From assembly GCA_944319935.1 (NCBI GenBank), contig CALUFM010000013.1, positions 1 through 56,184 of the forward strand: a stretch of DNA of 56,184 nt. Direction: 5' to 3'. The notes below the pieces were generated by a model that was not told where the DNA came from, did not search any database, and worked only from the letters and a program-made list of their open reading frames with translations. This document shows, one piece after another, positions 42,636 to 51,753 of this stretch. The stretch's first letter is position 1. Every line of letters begins with the position of its first letter. The position numbers were made by a program, and so were the translations under genes. The DNA is from an uncultured Prevotella sp. (GTDB lineage Bacteria > Bacteroidota > Bacteroidia > Bacteroidales > Bacteroidaceae).

Positions 42636-42726
42636 TGAGAAATGAAGAATGAAGAATGAAAAATCAACTCATCCGGGGATGAAAAATGAATAATGAACAA
42701 TGAAAAATAGGTTCATCCAAGGATGA
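42636..42726 (+). repeat. GAAGAATGAAGAATGAAAAA micro-repeats after susD
   Basis: Two runs of GAATGAAGAATGAAAAAT-like units, each followed by an ACTCATCCGGGGATG- or TTCATCCAAGGATGA-type hairpin. Confidence 0.6.
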
Positions 42727-42779
42727 GAAGGCCGCAGGACCAGCCCGCACGGGCAACATCCTGACAGCCAACGAGTTAC

Positions 42780-42816
42780 AAAAGGCCGTGTTTCGCAGCG
42801 CGAAACACGGCCTTTT
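42780..42816. repeat. AAAGGCCG-family palindrome, near-ideal example
   Basis: 42780-42796 pairs perfectly with 42800-42816 (17 bp, core AAAAGGCCGTGTTTCGC) around loop AGC. A weaker relative precedes MITE copy C. Confidence 0.8.
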
Positions 42817-42862
42817 ACGTAGCGACAGGCGGCCTCCCGCCACGCCGTTCACGGTCTTTCGC

Positions 42863-43162
42863 CGTTCATCCGCAGTTCAGGCGTAAGGACAATAACATAC
42901 ATAGGGCCTCGAAGGGGTCCAATGTTGCTTAACCGCATGTGAAGCGAAGCGGAACTTGCGGTATGTATGCGCCAATGATGTCGTCCTCGAAGAGGGCGAA
43001 CGGCATTTACGGTTGTAAGGTTTATGGTTATACGGTTATTGGGTTATACGGACATACCGCATAACCGTAAGAACCCGCCACCGCATAACCCAACACGCCA
43101 TTCGCCCCCTTTGGGGACGGGTTCGACACTCATACGCCATGCACCTGAACTGCGGATGCCCC
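42863..43162. mobile_element. MITE-like palindromic element, copy C (300 bp)
   Basis: Left end CGTTCATCCGCAGTTCAGGC, right end CACCTGAACTGCGGATG in inverted orientation. CTTTCGC flanks both ends directly (42856-42862 and 43163-43169). The left arm is close to the reverse complement of the right arm of copy B (GCTTAACCGCATGTGAAGCG, GTCCTCGAAGAGGGCGAAC). The centre (GGTTATACGG, ATAACCGTAAGAACCCG) is the reverse complement of the centre of copy D. The right arm is shortened. Confidence 0.78.
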
Positions 43163-43294
43163 CTTTCGCGCCGCCCCCTCCGGCACGCCGCAGCGGCGGC
43201 TGCCGGAGGAGGGCCAGCGGGCGCGCATTTTCTCAAATTCATTACATTTCGCATAAAAAACGGGAAAATGCTTGCGTGTGTGCGGATTTATCAC

Positions 43295-43302
43295 TACCTT
43301 TG
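43295..43302 (+). promoter_or_regulatory. -7 promoter box TACCTTTG for rimP-nusA-infB
   Basis: It fits TAnnTTTG. Expected transcription start near 43309 leaves a leader of about 55 bases before rimP. Confidence 0.6.
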
Positions 43303-43315
43303 CGCCGTTCAGTGG

Positions 43316-43355
43316 AATGAGGGGCTTCTCGAAAGCTCCTCATTTTATTTTAATT
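43316..43355 (+). promoter_or_regulatory. Terminator-like attenuator hairpin in the rimP leader
   Basis: 43316-43327 (AATGAGGGGCTT) pairs with 43333-43344 (AAGCTCCTCATT) over 12 positions with one G-U, loop CTCGA, followed by the T-rich run TTATTTTAATT. It has the form of an intrinsic terminator placed before the operon that encodes NusA. Confidence 0.6.
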
Positions 43356-43367
43356 ACCCGTTTATGA
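43317..43367 (+). CDS. Possible 16-residue leader peptide overlapping rimP
   Basis: ATG at 43317 opens a 16-codon frame, MRGFSKAPHFILITRL, ending in TGA at 43365-43367. The stop overlaps the rimP start as ATGA. The frame runs through the whole attenuator hairpin, so its translation would break the stem and deliver ribosomes to rimP. It may be chance; there is no Shine-Dalgarno sequence, as usual in this phylum. Confidence 0.35.
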   Translation: MRGFSKAPHFILITRL

Positions 43368-43831
43368 TAGACAAGAACGTTGTTAAGAATTTGGTAGAAG
43401 AATGGCTGAAGGACAAGGAATACTTCCTTGTTGACGTTGAAATCAGCCCTGACGACAAAATCGTTGTCGAAATCGACCACGCCGACGGCGTATGGATTGA
43501 CGACTGCGTGCAGCTCAGCAAGTACATCGAGGACCACCTCAGCCGCGACGAAGAGGACTACGAGCTTGAAGTGGGAAGCGCGGGCCTGGGGCAGCCTTTC
43601 AAGGTGCCGCAGCAGTATGTCAACTTCATCGGCAAGGACATCGAGGTGCTTGACGGCGGCGGCAAGAAGCACCGCGGCACGCTGAAGGCCGTTGACGGGC
43701 GGCAGTTCACCATCACCGTGAAGGAAAAGGTGAAGAAGGAAGGCTCGAAACGCCCGGTAATGGAGGACGTTGACAAGACCTTCTCGATGGACGAAATAAA
43801 ATACGCGAAATACCTGATAAGCTTCAAATAA
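43364..43831 (+). CDS. rimP: Ribosome maturation factor RimP
   Basis: 155 residues from the ATG at 43364; the open frame extends upstream to 43139 but that part is MITE and leader sequence, upstream of the promoter. The two RimP domains are visible: the N domain (LVDVEISPDDKIVVEIDHAD, IDDCVQLSKYIEDHL, YELEVGSAGLGQPF) and a C-terminal SH3-like barrel (NFIGKDIEVLDGGGKKHRGT). It assists 30S subunit assembly. First gene of the conserved rimP-nusA-infB cluster. Confidence 0.95.
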   Translation: MIDKNVVKNLVEEWLKDKEYFLVDVEISPDDKIVVEIDHADGVWIDDCVQLSKYIEDHLSRDEEDYELEVGSAGLGQPFKVPQQYVNFIGKDIEVLDGGGKKHRGTLKAVDGRQFTITVKEKVKKEGSKRPVMEDVDKTFSMDEIKYAKYLISFK

Positions 43832-43835
43832 AAGG

Positions 43836-43901
43836 CTTGAAGGCGGGGAGGCGAGGCTTTCGGAACGGGACCAGCCCCAAAGCCCTCCCAGTCCTTCCAA
43901 G
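43836..43901 (+). repeat. Inverted micro-repeat between rimP and nusA
   Basis: 43836-43860 (CTTGAAGGCGGGGAGGCGAG type) and 43879-43901 (AAAGCCCTCCCAGTCCTTCC type) are imperfect reverse complements, giving a hairpin inside the operon. Confidence 0.65.
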
Positions 43902-43931
43902 TATTCCCATAGAAAATAACAAGAAAGATAT

Positions 43932-45194
43932 ATGGCAACAAGAAAAAGTGGTGAAGAGACCGTGAGCATGGTTGACACCTTTAAGGAATTCAAAGACACG
44001 AAGAACATCGACCGCACCACGCTGATGAGCGTCCTGGAAGAGAGCTTCCGCAACGTCATCGCAAAAATATTCGGCAGCGACGAGAACTTCGACGTCATCG
44101 TGAACCCCGACAAGGGCGACTTCGAAATCTACCGCAACCGCACCGTCGTGGCCGACGGCGAGGTGAAAGACGAGAACAAGGAAATATCACTCACCGAGGC
44201 CCAGAAGATAGAACCCGACTACGAGGTGGGCGAAGACGTCAGCGAGAAGGTTGACTTCAGCAAGTTCGGCCGCCGCGCCATACTGAACCTGCGCCAGACG
44301 CTGGCCTCGAAAATCCTCGAGCTTGAACACGACAGCCTGTACAACAAGTACAAGGACCGCGTGGGGCAGGTCATCAGCGCGGAGGTGTACCAGGTGTGGA
44401 AGCGCGAAGTGCTGCTCGTAGACGACGAGAACAACGAACTCATCCTGCCCAAGTCAGAGCAAATCCCCCACGACGTATACCGCAAGGGCGAAACCGTGCG
44501 CGCCGTCATCAAGGAGGTGAACAACGAGAACAACAACCCCAAAATAATCCTCTCGCGCACGAGCAACATGTTCCTCGAGAGGCTGCTTGAGGCCGAAGTG
44601 CCCGAAATAGCCGACGGGCTCATAACCATAAAGCGCATCGCCCGCATGCCCGGCGAGCGCGCCAAAATCGCCGTTGAGAGCTATGACGACCGCATCGACC
44701 CCGTAGGAGCCTGCGTCGGCGTCAAGGGTAGCCGCGTACACGGCATCGTGCGCGAACTGTGCAACGAGAACATCGACGTGGTGAACTACACCGCCAACAT
44801 CAAGCTCTTCATACAACGCGCCCTCAGCCCGGCCAAGATTTCGAGCATCAACGTTGACGAAGAGAACAAGAAAGCCGAAGTATACCTCCGCCCGGAGGAA
44901 GTGTCGCTCGCCATCGGCCGCGGCGGACTCAACATCAAGCTGGCCAGCATGCTGACCGAATACACCATCGACGTCTTCCGCGAACTTGACGAGAGCGAGG
45001 TTGACGAAGACATCTACTTAGACGAATTCGCAGACGAAATCGACCAATGGATAATCGACGCCATCAAAGGCATCGGCTTGGACACCGCCAAGGCCGTACT
45101 CAACGCGCCGCGCGAGATGCTCGTTGAGAAAGCCGACCTTGAGGAAGAGACGGTTGACAACGTGCTGAAAGTGCTTAGGGCGGAGTTTGAATAA
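43932..45194 (+). CDS. nusA: Transcription termination/antitermination factor NusA
   Basis: 420 residues. N-terminal RNA-polymerase-binding domain (TTLMSVLEESFRNVIAKIFG), S1 domain near 135-200, then KH1 (RMPGERAKIAVESYDDRIDP, VGACVGVKGSRVHGIVREL) and KH2 (VSLAIGRGGLNIKLASMLT), and a short helix-hairpin-helix-like tail (GIGLDTAKAVLNAPREML). It lacks the long acidic-repeat C terminus of E. coli NusA, as usual in Bacteroidetes. It modulates pausing, hairpin-dependent termination and antitermination. Confidence 0.97.
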   Translation: MATRKSGEETVSMVDTFKEFKDTKNIDRTTLMSVLEESFRNVIAKIFGSDENFDVIVNPDKGDFEIYRNRTVVADGEVKDENKEISLTEAQKIEPDYEVGEDVSEKVDFSKFGRRAILNLRQTLASKILELEHDSLYNKYKDRVGQVISAEVYQVWKREVLLVDDENNELILPKSEQIPHDVYRKGETVRAVIKEVNNENNNPKIILSRTSNMFLERLLEAEVPEIADGLITIKRIARMPGERAKIAVESYDDRIDPVGACVGVKGSRVHGIVRELCNENIDVVNYTANIKLFIQRALSPAKISSINVDEENKKAEVYLRPEEVSLAIGRGGLNIKLASMLTEYTIDVFRELDESEVDEDIYLDEFADEIDQWIIDAIKGIGLDTAKAVLNAPREMLVEKADLEEETVDNVLKVLRAEFE

Positions 45195-45332
45195 AAGTAA
45201 AAAAGTAAAAAGGTAAAAAGGTAAAAAAGTAAAATGACTGACAGGCAGTGACGACATGGGGGAAATAAAGTAACAAGAGCATACATGAACGCAATGTTTT
45301 ACTTTTTTACCTTTTTACTTTTTTACTTTTAA
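45192..45332 (+). repeat. AAAAAGTAAAAAGG inverted micro-repeat between nusA and infB
   Basis: Left arm 45192-45234 of AAAAGTAAAAAAGTAAAAAGG units; right arm 45297-45332 of CTTTTTTACCTTTTTACTTT units. They pair over more than 30 bases. The hairpin is AT-only apart from scattered G-C pairs and ends 12 bases before the infB start. Confidence 0.85.
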
Positions 45333-45343
45333 TTAAAAAGAGT

Positions 45344-48196
45344 ATGAGTATCAGATTAAATAAAGCAATCAAGGAATTGAATATAGGACTTCAAACGGCA
45401 GTTGAATTCCTGAAAAAAAGAAGTGACCTCGGCGAAGTCAGGGACGACCTTGGCTTCAAGCTCAACGACGGCCAATACAACGCGCTGAAAGAAGAGTTCA
45501 AGTCGGACAAAGAAGTGAGGAGCCAGGCCGAAAAGCTCTTCACAAAGCACCCGAAAGAAAAGAAACGCCAGCAAGAGCGCAAGGAGCATAAGGCGGAAGG
45601 CGCGGTGAAAAGCACCCAACCGCAGAAATACACCGTATTAGGCAAAATCGACCTTGACAGCCTCAACAAGAAGCCGGCGGCCAAGACAGCACCTGCCGAC
45701 AAGCAGGAAAAGCCCGGCAACAAGCCGGCGAACGCCAATCCAGCCCCGAAAGAGGCCAAACCTGCGAGCCAGGACAAGGCGGCCGCCAACGCCGCCGGCC
45801 AGCAGCCGAAGCCCGAAAAGCACGAGGCCGCGGCGCAAAAGGCCGACACCCACAAGGCGGAAAGCGTGACAGAAAAACCCGAAAAGCAGCCCGCGCCAAA
45901 GGCTGAAGCCACCCCCGCGCCGGCGGAAAACAAGCCGGCTGAGGGCGACAACACCCCGCAAGGCGGCGAGAAAGCCGACAACGGCCCCAAAATATTCACC
46001 CTGAAGAGCGAGAAGAAGCTCGCCCCGAAGGTGAACGTATTGGGCAAAATAGACCTCGACGCACTCAACCAAAGCACCCGCCCGAAGAAAAAGACCAAGG
46101 AGGAACGCCGCAAGGAGCGCGAGGAAAAGGCCGCACAGGCACGTCCCGACGGCAAGAAGAAACGCTCACGCATAACCAAGGAGCGCGTCAACATCGACCA
46201 GGCCGTCAAGCAGAACGGCCAGGGCGGAGGCCAGGCGGCGCAAGGCAGCTCGAAGAAGAAGAACCGCAAGCGCGGCCACAAGCCCCTCGAAGTGAACGAG
46301 GAGGACGTTGCACGCCAGGTAAAAGAGACGCTCGCCCGCCTCACCAGCAAGGGACAGAACAAGAAAGGCGCGAAATACCGCAAGGAGAAGCGCGAGGCCG
46401 CGCAGGAGCATCTGAAGGAACAGCGCGCCGAAGCCAAGGCAGAAAGCAAGATACTGAAGCTGACCGAGTTTGTGACCGTCAGCGAGCTGGCCAGCATGAT
46501 GAACGTGTCGGTGAACCAAGTCATCGGCACCTGCATGAGCGTAGGCATCATGGTGTCAATCAACCAGCGTCTTGACGCCGAGACCATCAACCTCGTGGCC
46601 GAGGAATTCGGCTTCCAGACGGAATACGTCAGCGCGGAAGTGTCAGAGGCGATAACCGAAGAGGCCGACGACGAGAACGACCTCCAGCCGCGCGCCCCCA
46701 TCGTAACCGTGATGGGACACGTTGACCACGGCAAGACGTCTCTGCTCGACCACATACGCCAGACCAACGTGATTGCCGGCGAGGCGGGAGGCATAACGCA
46801 GCACATCGGCGCGTACAACGTGACGCTGGCCGACGGACGCCAAATCACCTTCCTCGACACGCCGGGCCACGAGGCGTTCACCGCCATGCGAGCCCGCGGC
46901 GCGCAGGTCACCGACATCGCCATAATCATCATCGCGGCCGACGACAGCGTGATGCCTACCACACGCGAGGCCATCGCCCACGCCCAGGCGGCCAACGTGC
47001 CGATGGTGTTCGCCATCAACAAGATTGACAAGCCGGGGGCAAACCCAGACAAAATACGCGAGGACTTGGCCAACATGAACCTGCTCGTGGAAGAGTGGGG
47101 AGGAAAGTACCAGTGCCAGGAAATCAGCGCGAAGAAGGGCATCGGCGTTGACGAGCTGCTCGAAAAAGTGCTGCTCGAGGCCGAGATGCTCGACCTCAAG
47201 GCCAACCCCAACCGCAAGGCAACGGGCAGCATCATAGAGTCGTCTTTGGACAAAGGGCGCGGCTACGTGTCAACCGTACTCGTAAGCAACGGCACGCTCA
47301 ACGTGGGCGACATCGTCATCGCGGGCACCCACTACGGCAAAATCAAGGCCATGTTCAACGAGCGCAACCAGCGCATAGAGAAGGCGGGACCGTCAGAGCC
47401 GGCCATCATCCTCGGCCTGAACGGCGCGCCGACGGCGGGCGACTCGTTCCACATCCTCGAGACGGAGCAGGAGGCGCGCGAGATAGCCAACAAGCGTCTG
47501 CAACTGCAGCGCGAACAAGGCTTGCGCACGCAGAAGCGTCTGACGCTGAGCGACATCAGCCACCGCATAGCCCTCGGTTCGTTCAAAGAGCTGAACATCG
47601 TCGTCAAGGGCGACACCGACGGCAGCATCGAGGCCCTGAGCGACTCGTTCATCAAGCTGTCAACCGAGAAAATCAAGGTTAACGTCATCTACAAGTCAGT
47701 GGGACAGATTTCAGAGAGCGACGTCTCGCTGGCCGACGCTTCCGACGCCATCATCGTCGGCTTTCAGGTGCGCCCGTCAGCGGCGGCGCGCAAGCTGGCC
47801 GAGCAGGAGGGCGTTGAAATCAACACCTACTCGGTAATCTACGACGCCATCGAAGACGTGAAGTCGGCCATGGAAGGCATGCTCGACAAGGTGGTGAAAG
47901 AAGTTGTCACCGGAGAAGTGGAGGTGCGCGAGGTTTACCACATATCGAAAGTGGGCACCGTGGCCGGAGCTTATGTCACCGACGGCAAGGTACACCGCTC
48001 TGACAAGGCGCGCGTCATACGCGACGGCATAGTGGTACACACAGGGGAAATCAACGCCCTCAAGCGTTTCAAGGACGACGTCAAGGAGGTCGGCGTGAAC
48101 TTCGAGTGCGGTATCAGCCTCGTAAACTTCAACGACATCCAGGTAGGCGACATCCTCGAGACGTTCACCGAAATCGAGGTGAAGCAGAAGCTGTAA
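45344..48196 (+). CDS. infB: Translation initiation factor IF-2
   Basis: 950 residues. N-terminal IF2_N motif ([20 protein letters not shown]), then about 350 residues of Lys/Ala/Pro/Glu-rich low-complexity sequence in which [11 protein letters not shown] and [11 protein letters not shown] recur. The GTPase domain starts near 450 with [20 protein letters not shown] and NKIDKPG. Domains II-IV follow, ending in the fMet-tRNA-binding C domain ([20 protein letters not shown]). It positions initiator tRNA on the 30S subunit. A paired hairpin terminator follows. Confidence 0.98.
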   Translation: MSIRLNKAIKELNIGLQTAVEFLKKRSDLGEVRDDLGFKLNDGQYNALKEEFKSDKEVRSQAEKLFTKHPKEKKRQQERKEHKAEGAVKSTQPQKYTVLGKIDLDSLNKKPAAKTAPADKQEKPGNKPANANPAPKEAKPASQDKAAANAAGQQPKPEKHEAAAQKADTHKAESVTEKPEKQPAPKAEATPAPAENKPAEGDNTPQGGEKADNGPKIFTLKSEKKLAPKVNVLGKIDLDALNQSTRPKKKTKEERRKEREEKAAQARPDGKKKRSRITKERVNIDQAVKQNGQGGGQAAQGSSKKKNRKRGHKPLEVNEEDVARQVKETLARLTSKGQNKKGAKYRKEKREAAQEHLKEQRAEAKAESKILKLTEFVTVSELASMMNVSVNQVIGTCMSVGIMVSINQRLDAETINLVAEEFGFQTEYVSAEVSEAITEEADDENDLQPRAPIVTVMGHVDHGKTSLLDHIRQTNVIAGEAGGITQHIGAYNVTLADGRQITFLDTPGHEAFTAMRARGAQVTDIAIIIIAADDSVMPTTREAIAHAQAANVPMVFAINKIDKPGANPDKIREDLANMNLLVEEWGGKYQCQEISAKKGIGVDELLEKVLLEAEMLDLKANPNRKATGSIIESSLDKGRGYVSTVLVSNGTLNVGDIVIAGTHYGKIKAMFNERNQRIEKAGPSEPAIILGLNGAPTAGDSFHILETEQEAREIANKRLQLQREQGLRTQKRLTLSDISHRIALGSFKELNIVVKGDTDGSIEALSDSFIKLSTEKIKVNVIYKSVGQISESDVSLADASDAIIVGFQVRPSAAARKLAEQEGVEINTYSVIYDAIEDVKSAMEGMLDKVVKEVVTGEVEVREVYHISKVGTVAGAYVTDGKVHRSDKARVIRDGIVVHTGEINALKRFKDDVKEVGVNFECGISLVNFNDIQVGDILETFTEIEVKQKL

Positions 48197-48237
48197 GCCT
48201 GCTACATAAAGCGTTGACGCACAACGCATTGCCGAAG

Positions 48238-48320
48238 GCGGCCTTTTACGCGGTAAAAGGCCGCCTTTCATTGTGCCGTATGCCGCCTTTCATCCTGCGA
48301 AAGGCGGCATACGGCTTTTT
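48238..48320 (+). terminator. Double palindrome terminator after infB
   Basis: GCGGCCTTTTAC/GTAAAAGGCCGC (48238-48264) is followed by a perfect 17-bp stem (48275-48291 with 48299-48315, core GCCGTATGCCGCCTTTC) and five T. Both belong to the AAAGGCCG palindrome family, showing that members can end transcription. Confidence 0.85.
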
Positions 48321-48366
48321 AAGAAACCTTTGCACGCCCGCCGCTTGCCATCTCGCGGCAAGAGGT

Positions 48367-48374
48367 TATATTTG
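48367..48374 (+). promoter_or_regulatory. -7 promoter box TATATTTG
   Basis: Perfect consensus, 20 bases before the ATG at 48395. Confidence 0.6.
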
Positions 48375-48394
48375 CAGAAACAAAACATACAGTC

Positions 48395-48820
48395 ATGAAA
48401 AAGATGCTATTGCTGCTCGCGGCGACAATCGCCACGACGCTGGCCTCCGCCCAGGAGGCGCGCCCCTTCAGCGGCGAAATAAGGAACGAAGAGCATAAAA
48501 TCTACATCCGCATGAACCTTTACGACAAGGACATGACCATACCCGGGCAGGACGTGCTGGGCCAGGTGGACGGATACATCGGCTCTACCCAGAGCGCAAG
48601 CAAGTGGATGATAATAGACTCGCGCATTATCGACGACAACACGGCCGAGATAGACGTGGTGAACGACTACGGCAGCGAGGACTTTACGGCCACCCTGAAG
48701 CTCAACGCCGACGGCACGTACACCTACGACAAGCGCGGCGGCAGCACACTGAAGTTCGCCGTCAAGGGCAAATGGCAGAAAATTCCGGGGAAAGTAGATT
48801 TTGAAAAGGTGAGAAAGTGA
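48395..48820 (+). CDS. Small secreted orphan protein
   Basis: 141 residues with a signal peptide (residues 1-19, KKMLLLLAATIATTLASAQ). The mature part is predicted as beta strands with alternating polar residues (KIYIRMNLYDKDMTIPGQ, VLGQVDGYIGS, TAEIDVVNDYGSEDFTATLK), similar in style to DUF2147/lipocalin-like secreted proteins, but I cannot assign a family. Preceded by its own promoter; a long micro-repeat overlaps its stop. Confidence 0.7.
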   Translation: MKKMLLLLAATIATTLASAQEARPFSGEIRNEEHKIYIRMNLYDKDMTIPGQDVLGQVDGYIGSTQSASKWMIIDSRIIDDNTAEIDVVNDYGSEDFTATLKLNADGTYTYDKRGGSTLKFAVKGKWQKIPGKVDFEKVRK

Positions 48821-48949
48821 AAGGTATTTTTAAAGGTAAAAAAGTAAAAAGGTAAAACGGTAAAAGGCCTTTTTACTTTTCTACCTTATTCACCTTTTCA
48901 CCTTTTCCCACTTATTTTCACTTTTTTACCTTTTTACTTTTTTACCTTT
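48803..48949 (+). repeat. Mixed GGTGAGAAAG / AAAAAGGTAAAA inverted micro-repeats
   Basis: Left-arm units AAAAGGTGAGAAAGTGAAAG and AAAGTAAAAAGGTAAAACGG; right-arm units TTTTTACTTTTCTACC, CACCTTTTCACCTTTTCCCA and TTTTTTACCTTTTTACTTTT. The array extends into the 3' codons of both convergent genes, so two micro-repeat types are mixed in one hairpin. Confidence 0.8.
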
Positions 48950-49478
48950 CCCCACGCCTTCTCACCTTTTCCAGATACTGATACAGCCCCTGCCTCACCG
49001 AGCGGAGGCCGAACTGCTCGGTGTGGATGTCGCCAAGCGCGACCCAGAAGCACTCGGCGGCATCGTCGCCGGCCTTCAACGCGGAGCAGTCTTCCACCTT
49101 GCAGTCGAAAAACATGTCAAGAGTCTGCACGTCAAGCCCCGAATAGCGGTAGACGTTAGGCAGGCTGAACAGGTAGCGCGCCTCGGCGACGCGCAGCCCG
49201 GTCTCCTCCATCACCTCGCGCGCCACGCTCTCCTCGGCCGTCTCAAGCACGTCGGCGAAGCCCCCGGGCAGGTCGAGCGTGCCCTTGGCCGGCTCCATCT
49301 TGCGCCGCTCCACCAGCAGCTCGCCGCGCCCGTTGGTGATGAAGGCCACCACGGCGGCTGCCGGATTCATGAAATACTCAAAGCCGCAGTTGCCGCAACG
49401 CTTGCTCTTGGGCGACGCCTGCGCAAAGTGGGAACTGCCGCAAACAGGGCAGTAGCCGAATTTCTCAAGTAGGTCCAT
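48942..49478 (-). CDS. NUDIX hydrolase with zinc ribbon (NudC-like)
   Basis: 178 residues. A four-Cys zinc ribbon (CPVC and CGNC, residues 10-33) precedes the NUDIX domain. The NUDIX box GX5EX7REVXEEXGL is complete within GGFADVLETAEESVAREVME, so metal-dependent pyrophosphohydrolysis of a nucleoside-diphosphate derivative is expected. The zinc ribbon is as in NADH pyrophosphatase, but the N-terminal domain of NudC and its SQPWPFPxS motif are missing, so the substrate is uncertain. Confidence 0.9.
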   Translation of the reverse strand: MDLLEKFGYCPVCGSSHFAQASPKSKRCGNCGFEYFMNPAAAVVAFITNGRGELLVERRKMEPAKGTLDLPGGFADVLETAEESVAREVMEETGLRVAEARYLFSLPNVYRYSGLDVQTLDMFFDCKVEDCSALKAGDDAAECFWVALGDIHTEQFGLRSVRQGLYQYLEKVRRRGER

Positions 49479-49606
49479 AGTCTCTTTATTTTACATTTCG
49501 CCCCGCGCCTTGCGCCCGGAACATTAAAAATAGTTTACTCCCGGCGTTTTGACCACACTGTTTGTTATAATAACAAAACGCCTTGCAATATTACGAAAAA
49601 TTTGTC

Positions 49607-49614
49607 TATATTTG
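49607..49614 (+). promoter_or_regulatory. -7 promoter box TATATTTG
   Basis: Perfect consensus. A TTGTTAT/ATAACAA inverted pair at 49562-49576 lies in the -40 region. Confidence 0.55.
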
Positions 49615-49695
49615 CAAGACAAACGCATTTAATTGGCGGCAAGTTGGCGTTTTCAACCGCAGCCGCAGCAAAATATCACAATCACCCGCAACGAC

Positions 49696-50520
49696 ATGAA
49701 CCTGATTAAGACATCACTGATGGCGGCACTCATGGCATTGTGCCTGCCCGCCAACGCCCAAAAGAGTTTTGAAGTGAACCTGTGGCCGAAAGGCCCGGCC
49801 GTGAAGAGCGAAGACAAGGCCGACTCGGCAAAGGTATGGGTATACCTGCCAAGCAAGGAGGAAGCCACGGGGCGCGCCGTGGTCATCTGCCCCGGAGGCG
49901 GCTACCAGCACCTCGCCATGGACCACGAGGGGCACGACTGGGCCGCGTTCTTCAACAACATGGGCATAGCCGCAGTCGTATTGAAATACCGCATGCCGCA
50001 CGGCGACCACGAAGTGCCCCTGTCTGACGCCGAGGCGGCAATGAAACTCGTGCGCCGCAACGCCCAGAACTGGAACATAGACCCGCACGACGTGGGCATA
50101 ATGGGCTCGTCGGCGGGAGGCCACCTGGCATCGACCGTGGCCACGCACGCCAAGGGCGACGCCCTGCCCGACTTCCAAATCCTGTTCTACCCCGTGATAA
50201 CCATGATGCCTGACATCACCCACAAAGGCTCTCACGACAACTTCCTGGGCGAGAAAGCGAAGAAGCGCAACGAGCAGGAATACAGCAGCGACCTGCAGGT
50301 GACGCGCGTCACGCCGCGCGCCTTCATAGCCCTGAGCGACGACGACCCCACCGTGCTGCCGGCCAACGGCGTGAACTATTACCTGCAACTCTACCGCAAC
50401 GACGTGCCCGCCACGCTCCACGTGTACCCGTCGGGCGGCCACGGATGGGGCAACCGCGACTCCTTCAAGTACCACAACGAGATGCAGCTCGACCTGAAAG
50501 CGTGGCTGCGCAGCTTCTGA
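49696..50520 (+). CDS. Secreted alpha/beta hydrolase (BD-FAE-like esterase)
   Basis: 274 residues from the ATG at 49696; the in-frame ATG at 49633 would put a long polar tail before the signal peptide and is unlikely. Signal peptide about 1-22 (LIKTSLMAALMALCLPANAQ). The oxyanion motif VICPGGGYQHLAMDHEG, nucleophile elbow GIMGSSAGGHLAST, acid ALSDDDPTV and catalytic His in YPSGGHGWGNRDSF complete the triad. Relatives deacetylate or deferuloylate plant polysaccharides; the exact ester is unknown. Probably periplasmic. Confidence 0.9.
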   Translation: MNLIKTSLMAALMALCLPANAQKSFEVNLWPKGPAVKSEDKADSAKVWVYLPSKEEATGRAVVICPGGGYQHLAMDHEGHDWAAFFNNMGIAAVVLKYRMPHGDHEVPLSDAEAAMKLVRRNAQNWNIDPHDVGIMGSSAGGHLASTVATHAKGDALPDFQILFYPVITMMPDITHKGSHDNFLGEKAKKRNEQEYSSDLQVTRVTPRAFIALSDDDPTVLPANGVNYYLQLYRNDVPATLHVYPSGGHGWGNRDSFKYHNEMQLDLKAWLRSF

Positions 50521-50685
50521 ACAGAGCGTCCGAGGCGGCGAGAAGGGGCGTATTGCCCCCCGCCGCGCCACGGAACAAGGCACAAGACATATGCCCGAAA
50601 ATAGCAAAACGCAACCTCAGGCGGCTATTTTCGGGCATTCTGCAATTTTTAACAACCATTTGAAACACCGTATCCGATAATTCGC

Positions 50686-50693
50686 TATATTTG
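50686..50693 (+). promoter_or_regulatory. -7 promoter box TATATTTG
   Basis: Perfect consensus, 26 bases before the ATG at 50720. Confidence 0.55.
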
Positions 50694-50719
50694 CAAACGT
50701 TGACCAAAAGACTTTTGCA

Positions 50720-51697
50720 ATGAGGCAAATCCATCTTTTTTCCTTGCTCCTTATTGTCTTCGCCGCCACCAGCCTGACAGCCCGCGGCGGCCGCAAGCAC
50801 GACGGCACGGCACGGCCCGCAGCCGTGACGGCCGAACAATTCATGCGGTACACCAGCGGAAAGGGATGGCAGCACGTAGAGTCGCACGAGGTGAAGGCCA
50901 ACGGCGACATCGACAAGCGCGACTACTGGAAGAGCCACGCCGGCGCGAAGCCCGAGCTGTACGCCTTCAGCGGCGACACCGTCACCACCTACGTGTGCGG
51001 CGGGGCGTACCCCATCAATGGCTACCGGGCGCGGCGTTACGCATACAACTGCCGCGACAACAGCCTCACAGCGGGCGGAACAGAGGTGTTCAGGGTGCTG
51101 TCCGTCAGCGACACTGAGCTGAAAATAGTAAAATACGAGGCCATGCGCGGCGACGGGAAGAAGATATACGTATGCTCGACTTACCGCCCCATGACGCGGC
51201 AAGAGCTTGACTCGTGCCGCGCGAAGCACCGCTACGACCTCGACACCTTCAACGACTTGTACCCCGCCCTGCCCGAACAGGAGCGGCTAACGGCGGCCGA
51301 CTTCGCCCGCTACGCCGTGGGCTTCGGGTGGAAGTGCGCCGAAGCGCACAAGATGGAGACCCCCGGACGGTATGACGTGGCCGACTATTTCGGGGGCGGC
51401 GGGCCCGGCGAGGCTGACAATTACTTCATAGCCGCCGACACGCTGACACGCTACACTCCGGCCAAAGGGGGACAGCAGGGCGCGAAGGAGAGCATGAGGT
51501 ACGCCTACAGGGCCAACGGGTTCTACGTAGCCACGGGGCCAAGCACAGGCTTCCACGTACTCTCCGTCAACGACCAAGAGATGCGCATAGTGAAGCAGAT
51601 GCCGTCAGCCGACGGCTCGCAGCCCGTCAGCCTCTACTGCGTGTACCGCAAGATGACCGACGACGAGCTGCGCCAGGCGGCGCAAGACGCATCATGA
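50720..51697 (+). CDS. Secreted orphan protein with an internal duplication
   Basis: 325 residues with a signal peptide (residues 1-21). Two similar halves: residues 36-158 (TAEQFMRYTSGKGWQHVESH ... RRYAYN ... FRVLSVSDTELKIVK ... YRPMT) and 191-318 (TAADFARYAVGFGWKCAEAH ... MRYAYR ... FHVLSVNDQEMRIVK ... YRKMT). Each half looks like a small beta-rich, possibly lipocalin-like domain. I know no named family. The second half keeps the motif order but differs widely between, so the duplication is old. Confidence 0.7.
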   Translation: MRQIHLFSLLLIVFAATSLTARGGRKHDGTARPAAVTAEQFMRYTSGKGWQHVESHEVKANGDIDKRDYWKSHAGAKPELYAFSGDTVTTYVCGGAYPINGYRARRYAYNCRDNSLTAGGTEVFRVLSVSDTELKIVKYEAMRGDGKKIYVCSTYRPMTRQELDSCRAKHRYDLDTFNDLYPALPEQERLTAADFARYAVGFGWKCAEAHKMETPGRYDVADYFGGGGPGEADNYFIAADTLTRYTPAKGGQQGAKESMRYAYRANGFYVATGPSTGFHVLSVNDQEMRIVKQMPSADGSQPVSLYCVYRKMTDDELRQAAQDAS

Positions 51698-51753
51698 CAG
51701 CCGCCGACGGCCACCCGCAGCTAACCCGTTGACAGTCAGCATGTTTACGATAC

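Noticed and set aside
43139..43363. N-terminal extension of rimP
   Set aside because: It translates the end of MITE copy C and the leader, upstream of the promoter box.
45391..47253. 620-residue open frame antisense to infB
   Set aside because: It is a shadow of the GC-rich and Lys/Ala/Pro-rich infB sequence, very rich in Ser/Phe/Ala, with no promoter or family motif.
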